Assembly: GCA_964402955.1 (NCBI GenBank)
Contig: CAYOEZ010000041.1
Span: 1 to 25,749, forward strand
DNA: 25,749 nucleotides
Direction of reading: 5' to 3'
Source: CAYOEZ01 sp964402955
GTDB lineage: Bacteria; Chloroflexota; DTOL01; DAOUCN01
Part shown: piece after piece, positions 13,153-20,917 of the stretch
Layout of the letters: the number at the start of each line of letters is the position of its first letter
Position numbering within the stretch: the stretch's first letter is position 1
Notes under the pieces: model-generated
What the model saw: only the letters and a program-made list of their open reading frames with translations
Told to the model about the DNA's origin: nothing
Databases searched by the model: none
Position numbers and translations under genes: made by a program

Positions 13153-16100
13153 TCACACCCCACCCGCGAAGTCGTAGCCGGTCTTCTTCTGCACCGCCGC
13201 GATCTGGGCAAAGGCCTGTTTCAGCAGCTCCCGCTGGATGTAGCCCAGTTTACCTGGATGGATGACGTTGCCGGGGTGGGCGTTGCCGGCGTGGGCGTTT
13301 TGAGCCGCCCGTCCATCCTCGTTTGGCGTGGCGGTCGCCTGGTTTTGCAGGCGCAACTGCATCAGAAAGTCATACGCGGCGACGATTTCATCGCGGCTGG
13401 CGGGGAGGATGACGTTCCTGTCGGTCAGCGCTTCGATCCGTTCGAGTGTGTGAGTCTGGCTGATCCGGTGGCGCAGAGCATAGAGTCGCGCAAAACTGAC
13501 CATCGGCATCATCGCGTCTTTGAGGTTGATCTCCCCCGCGTGCTCGGTGGCGCCCCCGCCCAGGTAGATGTTGCCCAGCAGGCGGACGGGTGGCTTGAAC
13601 ATCATGGCATTCTGAGCGAAGAGATGGAAGAAGGCCGGCTCGTCCGCCAGGGCTGCGTGAATGGCGCGACGCAACTCATGGGCCAGGTCGGCGTCGCCAT
13701 ACACCGGGCGAAAATCAAAGAATATGCTCAGCGAGATGATTTCCTGCGGCTCGGGGGTGCGGATCCAGGCATCAAAGCCCGCTATCCAATCCGGCAACGA
13801 GCGGCACCAGCGGGGATTGCTGGCCATCACCGCGCCGCGGCAGGGAGGGTACCCGGCCAAACGTAAGCCGTCGCACACCCGCTTGCCCAGGCGCAGGAAA
13901 TAGTCGCTCACCCGCGCCAGGTCGCTATCCTCCGTGGGTGCGAAGATGATGCCGTTGTCCTGGTCAGTGACGAGCGTCTGTTCCTGGCGACCCTGGCTGC
14001 CCATGGCGATGAAAGTGAAGGCGGCGGGCGGCGGGCCAAGCTCGTCGAGAGCCATCTGCACCAGCCGTTCGGTAGCCGCGTCGCAGACGGACGCCAGCAT
14101 CCTGGTCACGCGCCGCGGGCGTGCACTGCTGTCCAGCAGGGTTTTGGCCAGCAATGGGGCCCGTTCGACGCAACGAGCGACCTCGGCAGGAGAGGCAGAG
14201 CGCGACACCTCGCGCGCCAGCACGATCGGGCCGTAGCGCTGGAACTGCACCAGATCCTTATTGTCGAGCACGCTGACAATCTGGCCGTTGCCATCCTCGA
14301 CGGCAAGGTGGCGCACGCCGCGTTCCTCCATGCGCATCAACGCCTCGTAGATAAGCGCGTCTTCTGGGATTTTGCTCAGCGGCGCGCTCATGATGGTGTG
14401 GATGGGCATGCCAGGCAGGATGCTCTCCGCCAAGACCCGGGCGCGCAGGTCCTGGTCGGTGACGATGCCAATAATGACCGGAGCGGCATTGGTCGCCAGC
14501 GAGGCGTCGGCGCGCTCGCTGGAGACCAGCGCCGCGGTGACGTTGCGGGTCGTCATCAGGCGGGCCAGTTGGGCGATGCTGGTGTGCATGTCGCAGATGA
14601 GTGCATCGCGTCCCAGGCTGGCGATGGGTTCGTGAAGGAAGAGGAGCGAGGCCTGGTGTTTTTCGATCAGCACCTCGCGGCCCAGGTCCAGTTTGCGGGC
14701 CGCGGTCACATCTTCCAAAATGCCGTCAATGTACGCTGTGTGTGTCCTCTCATCGCGAACTAGCCGCGCGGAAAGGGACAAGAAGCGTGTGCCAGCCTCA
14801 CTGGCTGCGATGTGGATGATGTGGCGGCTGATCTCGCTGCCGCCTTGCAGGGTCTGGAAGAGCGCTTCGAACTCGGCAGGCTCCGAGAAGAGGTCCGCCA
14901 GGGCTGGCTGGGGGCCAGCGATGTGGGCGACCAGCGCCCGCGCGGCCGGGTTCATTTCCAGGAGGGCGCCCCGCCGCGCTGCCCGGGCGCGGAAAATGCC
15001 CACGGGCGCTGTCTGTGCCGCATGAGAGATGTCCTCAGCGCCCACGGCCTCAAGCTGGCGGGCGATATCCCGCGCCAGGAGAATGGAACCGCGCTGTCCG
15101 GCAAAAACAATCGGGGAGACGGCCAGCAGGCATTCCAACAGGCGGCCGTCGGCGTGTTCCAGTACCCCCTCGATGGCGGCGCCTTCTGCAGGCTGCTCGC
15201 CGTTCGCCTGCTCGAAACGTTCCCAGACCGCCTGGTTGTCTACCGTGCGCGGCAGCAGGTCGGCCAGGTCCAGCAATTCCAACTGGCGCGCGGTGTAGCC
15301 GATCATACTGAGGAAAGTTGGGTTGGCGTAGCGACACCGCCCATCCAGGATCAGCAACGTGCCTTCGGTGGTGGCCTCGATCAGTGTGTGGTAGCGTGCG
15401 GCGGATTCGCCCAGGCTATCCACCACTTCCTGGCGCTCGCGCTCGATGCGCAGGCTTTGCTGCAGGACAAAGAGGAGCAGGAGCACCACGGCGCCAGATA
15501 TGACCAGCGAGGTGTTGAAGATACCCCGTTCGATGCGGGCGATCTCGGCATTGACATCGTCAGTGTACATGCCGGTGCCGATCACCCATCCCCAGGGCGC
15601 GAAGCCCTTGACATACGACTCTTTGGGCGCCAGCCGCTGCGGGTCATCCTTCCACTGCCAGACGTAGGCGATGTAGCCCTCCCCCGATCGGCGCACCAGA
15701 TTGGCGAACTCGACGAAGATAGGCGTGCCGCGCGGGTCGGTCAAATCGAGCAATTCCTGGCCGTTCAAATCGCTGCGGTAGGGGTGCATGATCATGCGCG
15801 GCTGCAGGTCTTGAATCCAGAAGTAGTCTTTGCCTTCCGGGCCGTAGCGCAGCGCCTCGACGCGTGCAATCGCCAGCGCCTGGGCTTCTTCGCGGCTGAG
15901 CAGGCCGCCGCGCTCGTCGCGCTCATACGAAGCCAGGATGCTCCAGGCCGACGTGGTCAACTCACGGATCATCTCACGCTTGCGTTCGAGCAGGGACTGC
16001 TCGAACGCTGGCAGGGTAATGCCCCAGATTGCAGCCAGCAGCAGCGCAATGGCGAACAGTGTGGGCAGGAAGATGCGCATGATGTACGAACGCCGTCGGA

Positions 16101-16926
16101 AGTGATGCGGTTTTCTGGAGGGTTGACCCCGGGCGGGGTGGGCGCTGGGGGAGGGGGCTTCCGACGCTGCATCTGCCGTAAACGTGGTTCCGAAGAAGAC
16201 CGCCGCCCGAAACCGGATCCAGGCTTCACGGGGCATTTCGACCCCCCGGGCGTGATTGCTCGCGCCGTTGCTGGCGTGACAATCGGTCCCGGCTGAGACG
16301 AGCAAGTCATATTGTTCGGCCAGTTGACAAAGCTCCGCACATTGGAACTCGGAAAGAGCCGTATAGATAGCTTCGAGACCATCCACCCCCTGTGATTTCA
16401 GCTCCGCCACGTCGGCATCCAGCCGCGCTGGGTCGGATTCATACAGCAGTGGGTGCGCCCAGAACGCCTTTCCGCCAGCGCGATGCAACAGGGCAATCGC
16501 CGCGCCGATCTCCAGCCGGCCATCGGGCGCGGCGCTGACGGCGGGCAGTTCCTCGGCGCCGGTCGGGCGGTTGGCGCCGACTTTGCGCAGCGAGCCGGCG
16601 ATGCTGTGCACTTCCAGGTTGCGCGCCTGGCGCAGGGAGAGGAGGGTGGCGATCAGGTCGGGATACTGCGGGTCGAAGCCGTAGCCGAGCAAGTGAGCTT
16701 CACGACCGGCAAACTGGGTGGTCAACTCCACACCGGGCAGAAACGCCACGCCGCGCTTCTTGAGCGCGTCTTGAAAGCGCGGCAGGCCTTCGAGGCTGTC
16801 GTGGTCGGTCAGCGCGGCGTAGCGCACCCCCGCCGCGGCCAGGTTCGCAGCCAGGGCTTCTGGTGTCTGTTCGCCATCGCTGAAGAGCGAGTGGCAGTGA
16901 AAATCGACAAGGATGGTCTTGTTCAT
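13153..16926 (-). CDS. PHP phosphoesterase - sCache - PAS - PAS - CBS - DUF294 fusion protein
   Basis: About 1257 residues in one open frame. Residues 1-250: PHP domain with its metal motifs intact (DFHCHS, LTDHDS, GVELT, AHP, GTDCHAS). Residues 250-283: Pro/Ser/His-rich linker. Residues 284-305: helix. Residues 309-464: extracellular sCache_2-like sensor (GKDYFWIQDL, RMIMHPYR, GWVIGTGMY). Residues 471-489: helix. Residues 504-744: two PAS domains. Residues 770-895: CBS pair. Residues 935-1070: DUF294 GlnD-like nucleotidyltransferase (MGSQGRQEQ, TDQDN). Then DUF294_C. CBS-DUF294 proteins commonly neighbour this symporter type and likely regulate it; the PHP and sCache parts are extra. The ATG at 16924-16926 opens at the PHP core; an ATG 16 codons earlier lies before an intergenic hairpin. 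An internal Met at 16080 has no ribosome site. Confidence 0.85.
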   Translation of the reverse strand: MNKTILVDFHCHSLFSDGEQTPEALAANLAAAGVRYAALTDHDSLEGLPRFQDALKKRGVAFLPGVELTTQFAGREAHLLGYGFDPQYPDLIATLLSLRQARNLEVHSIAGSLRKVGANRPTGAEELPAVSAAPDGRLEIGAAIALLHRAGGKAFWAHPLLYESDPARLDADVAELKSQGVDGLEAIYTALSEFQCAELCQLAEQYDLLVSAGTDCHASNGASNHARGVEMPREAWIRFRAAVFFGTTFTADAASEAPSPSAHPARGQPSRKPHHFRRRSYIMRIFLPTLFAIALLLAAIWGITLPAFEQSLLERKREMIRELTTSAWSILASYERDERGGLLSREEAQALAIARVEALRYGPEGKDYFWIQDLQPRMIMHPYRSDLNGQELLDLTDPRGTPIFVEFANLVRRSGEGYIAYVWQWKDDPQRLAPKESYVKGFAPWGWVIGTGMYTDDVNAEIARIERGIFNTSLVISGAVVLLLLFVLQQSLRIERERQEVVDSLGESAARYHTLIEATTEGTLLILDGRCRYANPTFLSMIGYTARQLELLDLADLLPRTVDNQAVWERFEQANGEQPAEGAAIEGVLEHADGRLLECLLAVSPIVFAGQRGSILLARDIARQLEAVGAEDISHAAQTAPVGIFRARAARRGALLEMNPAARALVAHIAGPQPALADLFSEPAEFEALFQTLQGGSEISRHIIHIAASEAGTRFLSLSARLVRDERTHTAYIDGILEDVTAARKLDLGREVLIEKHQASLLFLHEPIASLGRDALICDMHTSIAQLARLMTTRNVTAALVSSERADASLATNAAPVIIGIVTDQDLRARVLAESILPGMPIHTIMSAPLSKIPEDALIYEALMRMEERGVRHLAVEDGNGQIVSVLDNKDLVQFQRYGPIVLAREVSRSASPAEVARCVERAPLLAKTLLDSSARPRRVTRMLASVCDAATERLVQMALDELGPPPAAFTFIAMGSQGRQEQTLVTDQDNGIIFAPTEDSDLARVSDYFLRLGKRVCDGLRLAGYPPCRGAVMASNPRWCRSLPDWIAGFDAWIRTPEPQEIISLSIFFDFRPVYGDADLAHELRRAIHAALADEPAFFHLFAQNAMMFKPPVRLLGNIYLGGGATEHAGEINLKDAMMPMVSFARLYALRHRISQTHTLERIEALTDRNVILPASRDEIVAAYDFLMQLRLQNQATATPNEDGRAAQNAHAGNAHPGNVIHPGKLGYIQRELLKQAFAQIAAVQKKTGYDFAGGV

Positions 16927-16935
16927 CAGATATGC

Positions 16936-16969
16936 AGGGCGGAATGTCCGTACTGACACATTCCGCCCT
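16936..16969. repeat. Intercistronic hairpin between symporter and fusion gene
   Basis: AGGGCGGAATGT (16936-16947) and ACATTCCGCCCT (16958-16969) form a perfect 12-pair stem with a 10-base loop. There is no T-tract. It lies between the symporter stop and the fusion-gene start, where it could limit read-through or protect the upstream mRNA end and so set different expression levels. Confidence 0.7.
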
Positions 16970-16981
16970 TTCATTTGTCGC

Positions 16982-18889
16982 CTATGCTGCCTCGTGGTCT
17001 GCGCTTCCGTTCTTCTTGGCGGTCAGGAGCGAGACTACCACCAGGGTGATGAAGCTCAAGGGGATGGAGACGATCCCTGGGTTGTTGAGCGGGATGGGCG
17101 CGTCGAGCGGATTGCGGCCGTAGAGCGTATACAGCTCGGGCGACAAGGCGATCAGGCCCAATGAGGCGACGATCCCGACAACGATGGATGCGGCGATCCC
17201 TTTGGCCGTGGTACGCTTCCAGAACAACAGCATAGTGATGGCCGGCAGGTTGGCCGAAGCGGCCACCGCAAACGCCAACCCCACCAGGAAGGAGACGTTC
17301 ATCCCCTTGAAGAGGATGCCGAGCAGAATCGCGATGCCGCCGATGATGAAGGCCGAGACCTTTCCCGCGCGCACTTTCTGGCGGTCATCCATCTTGATCT
17401 TCAGGTAGCGGTCGAGTAGGTCGTGGGCCACCGCGCCCGAGGCCGCCACGATCAGGCCGCTGACTGTACCGAGGACGGTGGCGAAGGCGATGGCCGAAAT
17501 GATCGCGAAGAGCAGTTCGCCAAAGGAGCGCGCCAGCAACGGGGCGGCCATGTTGCTGTCCGCTGGGTTGAGGACGCCGCTGACCATCGCGCCTAGCCCC
17601 ATGAACAGGGTCAGGATGTAAAAGAAACCGATGGAGGCAATCGCGACGATGGTGGATTTGCGCGCGCTGGCCGGGCTGGGCACGGTGTAGTAGCGGATCA
17701 GGATGTGCGGCAGCGCGGCCGTGCCGAGGAAGAGTGCTAACATCAACGAGAGAAAGTCGAGCCTCTCCAGCAGAGTGCCCTCCACTTTGAATTTCAAGCC
17801 AGGGCGCATGACGCGGTCGCCTGATACGTCATTTGCGTAGTAGACGGTGACTTTTCGTCCGGCGCCATCCACCAGGCTGGCGGTCTTCCAGGTGCGGACG
17901 GTGGTGTTCCGGTCGGTGAGGGCCGACAGGAAACCAAAAACGGAGAGGCCCCCCGTTTTGACGTCCTTCTGGCCGCCGATCTGCTCGATGTTGCCCACCT
18001 GGCGCAGTTGGTTTTCAGGAGACTCAGGCGCGCCATTGATCCATTTGCCATCGGCTTTGATCACCACCGACTGGGTTTCCTGCAGGGTGAGCGCACCGTC
18101 TCGTTCGGAGGCGAGCCACCAGGTTTCCTTACCATCGTGACCGAGCTTGACGAATAGCAGCCCGCCCTTGACCTCAGTCTGCTCCAATACCGTCCAGTCC
18201 GCTTCCGAGACCTGGATTTGATTCCCGGACTTGACAGCGGCGAGGTGCGCATATTCGTAGAATGCTACCTTGCCGCCCTGGTCGGGCTGGGTAGATAGCC
18301 CGCGCATGAGCAGCGCGCCCACCAGGATGGTCGAGAACACGATCAGCAGGGCGCCTTTCAGGAATTGGACATAGGTGGTGGAGGCCATGCCGGCGGTGGC
18401 GACAATCGTGATGACGATAGCGCCGACCATCACCACGCCCCAGGCATGGGGGATGCCCAGCAACGGTTCGACCAGCACGCCCGCGCCGACCATCTGCGGG
18501 ATGAGGTAGCAGATGGAGACGACCAGTGTGCTGATGGCAGCGGCCAGTTTGATGCCGCGGGAGTTGTAGTTGGCATCCACTGCGTCGGTGAAGGTGTACT
18601 TGCCCAGCCGCTTGAGCGGTTCGGCGACTACGAACAGGGCCACCATCCACCCGGCCAGATAGCCGATGGAATAGAGGAAACCATCATAGCCGAGAGTGGC
18701 GATCAGGCCGCAGATGCCGAGGAAAGAAGCCGCCGAAAGGTAGTCTCCGGCGAAAGCGATGCCGTTCACGCCCCAGTGAATCTGGCCTCCGGCCGCATAG
18801 TACCCGCTGGATGTCTTTGCTTTCTTCCCCAGATAGAGCGAAAGGCCAATCACAACGACGACAAAAACGAGGAAGACGATGATTGCCAT
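16982..18889 (-). CDS. Sodium:solute symporter, ActP / VC_2705-like
   Basis: 635 residues, a LeuT-fold SSS-family transporter. Helix-1 and helix-8 type sequences AGDYLSAASFLG and GTAALPHILIRYYTVPS match acetate-type (ActP, VC_2705) symporters, so the likely cargo is a small monocarboxylate moved with Na+. Residues of about 198-375 form a long hydrophilic insertion between membrane helices, much larger than the corresponding loop of E. coli ActP. It contains short repeats of lysine/aspartate-rich beta-like sequence. The ATG has AAGGAGAGG nine bases upstream. It starts four bases after the DUF485 stop and precedes the fusion sensor gene, a neighbourhood known for this transporter class. The exact substrate is not determined. 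Confidence 0.88.
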   Translation of the reverse strand: MAIIVFLVFVVVVIGLSLYLGKKAKTSSGYYAAGGQIHWGVNGIAFAGDYLSAASFLGICGLIATLGYDGFLYSIGYLAGWMVALFVVAEPLKRLGKYTFTDAVDANYNSRGIKLAAAISTLVVSICYLIPQMVGAGVLVEPLLGIPHAWGVVMVGAIVITIVATAGMASTTYVQFLKGALLIVFSTILVGALLMRGLSTQPDQGGKVAFYEYAHLAAVKSGNQIQVSEADWTVLEQTEVKGGLLFVKLGHDGKETWWLASERDGALTLQETQSVVIKADGKWINGAPESPENQLRQVGNIEQIGGQKDVKTGGLSVFGFLSALTDRNTTVRTWKTASLVDGAGRKVTVYYANDVSGDRVMRPGLKFKVEGTLLERLDFLSLMLALFLGTAALPHILIRYYTVPSPASARKSTIVAIASIGFFYILTLFMGLGAMVSGVLNPADSNMAAPLLARSFGELLFAIISAIAFATVLGTVSGLIVAASGAVAHDLLDRYLKIKMDDRQKVRAGKVSAFIIGGIAILLGILFKGMNVSFLVGLAFAVAASANLPAITMLLFWKRTTAKGIAASIVVGIVASLGLIALSPELYTLYGRNPLDAPIPLNNPGIVSIPLSFITLVVVSLLTAKKNGSADHEAA

Positions 18890-18893
18890 GAAA

Positions 18894-19214
18894 TTAGGCC
18901 TCTCCTTGCTTGTTGGATTGGACCCGGCCGCTGGTTTGCTTCTCTATGCGGGCGAATTCCGCTTCTTTCTTGCGGCACAACGCATCGTAGATCAGGGCTT
19001 CGATGAGCGCTACGATGATAAGTGCGAAGCCATAGACTGTCGCCAGGTTCAGGCCCATCAAGACAACCTTGCCCATCGCCAGTGGATCGAGCAGGTTGAT
19101 TGCCACGAAACTGGCGTAGAACAGGGCGTAAGAAAGAAACATCCGGATGCCCAGGCTCATCTTGTACGGGCCGGCTGGATCATTGCCTGCGGGGGTGGAG
19201 GGTTGATGCAACAT
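18894..19214 (-). CDS. DUF485/DUF4212-like small membrane subunit of the symporter
   Basis: 106 residues with two predicted membrane helices (MFLSYALFYASFVAINLL and LATVYGFALIIVALIEALIY) and a charged C-terminal tail (RKKEAEFARIE), like YjcH-type DUF485 proteins. These are encoded directly before ActP-like symporters and are thought to be accessory subunits. The ATG at 19212-19214 follows AAGGAG at five bases; an upstream ATG at 19277 lacks a ribosome site and would precede the predicted transcription start. Only four bases separate its stop from the symporter start. Confidence 0.82.
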   Translation of the reverse strand: MLHQPSTPAGNDPAGPYKMSLGIRMFLSYALFYASFVAINLLDPLAMGKVVLMGLNLATVYGFALIIVALIEALIYDALCRKKEAEFARIEKQTSGRVQSNKQGEA

Positions 19215-19254
19215 GTGGACTCCTTGTGGCTGACTGGGGCGCTGGATTGGCAGG

Positions 19255-19283
19255 ATTGTACCATACTCCAAACCCATTGTCCA
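19255..19283 (-). promoter_or_regulatory. Promoter of the symporter operon
   Basis: On the minus strand TGGACA (19278-19283) and TACAAT (19255-19260) with a 17-base spacer, about 40 bases before the DUF485 start. It is divergent from the prsW-like promoter. Confidence 0.65.
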
Positions 19284-19315
19284 GAATTGGCCGGCAAGCC
19301 GCTGCGAAGAACTGC

Positions 19316-19344
19316 TTGCCGCGATCGATACTTTGTGTTATAAT
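19316..19344 (+). promoter_or_regulatory. Promoter of the prsW-like operon
   Basis: TTGCCG (19316-19321) and consensus TATAAT (19339-19344) with a 17-base spacer, about 90 bases before the start codon. Confidence 0.6.
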
Positions 19345-19437
19345 AAGCAAGTAACTTGCAAATGTCCCTTTTCGCACGGTGTCAAGACCAAACCCGTATC
19401 GTTGCTCAAACCGCATCACTATTGGGAGGTATCCGGC

Positions 19438-20295
19438 ATGAAGCGCTCCACTCCTGGCGGTCTCGGCGGTAGGCATGCCTTCTGGGTAGCAGGAGCAGCT
19501 CAGATCGTGGCTCTGCTTCTGTTCGTCGCCATCATCTCGATCATCGCCCGCTTTCTACCCGCAACTCTGAGCGGCGGCGGTCTCATCGTCGCCGGCATCG
19601 TGATTGCGATCGTCCCCGCAGTTGTCTGGCTCACGTTCTTCTACCAGCAGGACAGGCTGGAACCTGAACCCAAAGGCTATATTGTGCGCGTGTTCATCCT
19701 CGGCGCACTGCTGGCCAGTGCGGTTGGCCTGCCCGTGGTGCGGGATCTCTTCCACGCCAATTCCTGGCTCTACACAAATGAGATCGTCAACCTGCTTGGT
19801 TCTATCCTGGTCATCGGCATGACCCAGGAGTTCCTCAAGTACGCCGCCGTCCGCTACTCGGTCTATGACTCGGTGGAGTTCGATGAGCGCACCGACGGTA
19901 TCATTTACGCTACCGCCGCCGGCCTCGGCTTCGCCACCATGCTCAACTTCGACTACGTCGTCAGCCGCGGCGGCGTCGACCTGGGCATCGGCGTCATCCG
20001 CGTCGTCATCACGGCCCTGGCCCACGCCAGCATTGCCGGTGTGGTGGGCTATTTCCTGGGGCAGGCGAAGTTCGAGCACAAACCGATCTACTATCTCCCG
20101 TCCGCGCTTGTCCTGGCTGCCATCCTCAATGGCGTCTTCTTCTGGTCCCAGGATTTGGTGACCCGCACGGGCAGCGCCGTGAACCCCTGGTATGGCCTAG
20201 TTGTGGCGGTGGCCGCGGCCGTTGTTCTGCTCCTCGTTGTCTTCTGGCTGATCCGGCGTGCCACTGCCGAGACCATAGCTCTAGCGCGGAGGTGA
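19438..20295 (+). CDS. PrsW-like intramembrane protease family protein, altered active-site motifs
   Basis: 285 residues, about eight membrane helices. The family layout is clear: FFYQQDRLEPEPKGY, then TQEFLKY (residues 129-135), EFDERTDGIIYATAAGLGFA and ALAHASIAGVVGYFLG. In B. subtilis PrsW the second motif is EExxK; here the first Glu is Gln (Gln130-Glu131), and the usual Glu-Asn after GFA reads LN. The protease activity may therefore be changed or lost. PrsW proteins cut anti-sigma factors or sit in stress responses. The ATG at 19438 has GGGAGG at eight bases. It heads an operon with a membrane-anchored protein and a secreted serine protease. Confidence 0.8.
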   Translation: MKRSTPGGLGGRHAFWVAGAAQIVALLLFVAIISIIARFLPATLSGGGLIVAGIVIAIVPAVVWLTFFYQQDRLEPEPKGYIVRVFILGALLASAVGLPVVRDLFHANSWLYTNEIVNLLGSILVIGMTQEFLKYAAVRYSVYDSVEFDERTDGIIYATAAGLGFATMLNFDYVVSRGGVDLGIGVIRVVITALAHASIAGVVGYFLGQAKFEHKPIYYLPSALVLAAILNGVFFWSQDLVTRTGSAVNPWYGLVVAVAAAVVLLLVVFWLIRRATAETIALARR

Positions 20296-20298
20296 CCC

Positions 20299-20907
20299 AT
20301 GCAAGCAACGATTACTGCTCCGGAACAGCCACGTCCCCATGAAGAGAGCCGCCAGGCGCTGGCAGTCATTGTCGTTGTTTTCGCCGGCTTGTGCCTGGGC
20401 TGGCTGCTGATGATGGGCATCGAGGGACGCAGCACGAGCTTCCGCTCTGCCGATGGGGCGCTGTCACTCAGCTACCCGGTTTCGTGGATGGCGAGCAAAG
20501 CAGACGAAGGCACGCTACTGAGCATCGCCAACCCCGTTTCGTTGGCATCGTTCCGGCCAACGCTCAAGGTTTATGCGCGCACACTGGCGCAGGGCCAGCG
20601 GCTGATGGATGCAGCCACGTCATGGACACTGGGACGCATGAAGGCGCTGCGCGAATTCCACGACCTCGGCACTGAGGAAACAACCGTCGCCGGACGAGCA
20701 GCCCTGCGCGTCAACTACGGCTACGTCGCCGATCCCCCGGCCGGCCTGGGGCCTGCCCGCTTGCCCATCGTCGTGCGCGCCAGCGATACCATCGTTCTTC
20801 TTGGCAATCAGTTTGTCGTTTTCAGCGCCGTCAGTGACGCCAGCCAGGACAGCGGCGACCCCACCTTCGCCAAAGTGCTCGCCACCGTCAAGCTGACAGG
20901 CAAATGA
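20299..20907 (+). CDS. Membrane-anchored extracytoplasmic protein of unknown function
   Basis: 202 residues: a cytosolic tail, one hydrophobic anchor at about 22-41, then an extracytoplasmic domain. The start of that domain, SADGALSLSYPVSWMA, and the repeated strand-like segments resemble PsbP/DcrB-like beta folds that often open with a similar 'sly-P-W' pattern; this is a resemblance only. The gene lies between the PrsW-like and protease genes. Its start is three bases after the prsW stop, and its ribosome site GGAGG overlaps that stop, so the three genes are coupled. It could be a substrate or partner of one of the two. Confidence 0.7.
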   Translation: MQATITAPEQPRPHEESRQALAVIVVVFAGLCLGWLLMMGIEGRSTSFRSADGALSLSYPVSWMASKADEGTLLSIANPVSLASFRPTLKVYARTLAQGQRLMDAATSWTLGRMKALREFHDLGTEETTVAGRAALRVNYGYVADPPAGLGPARLPIVVRASDTIVLLGNQFVVFSAVSDASQDSGDPTFAKVLATVKLTGK

Positions 20908-20917
20908 GGAAACAACA

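Noticed and set aside
14812..16296. Plus-strand ORF of 494 codons
   Set aside because: It is antisense to the PHP-sCache-DUF294 gene, whose domains are clear.
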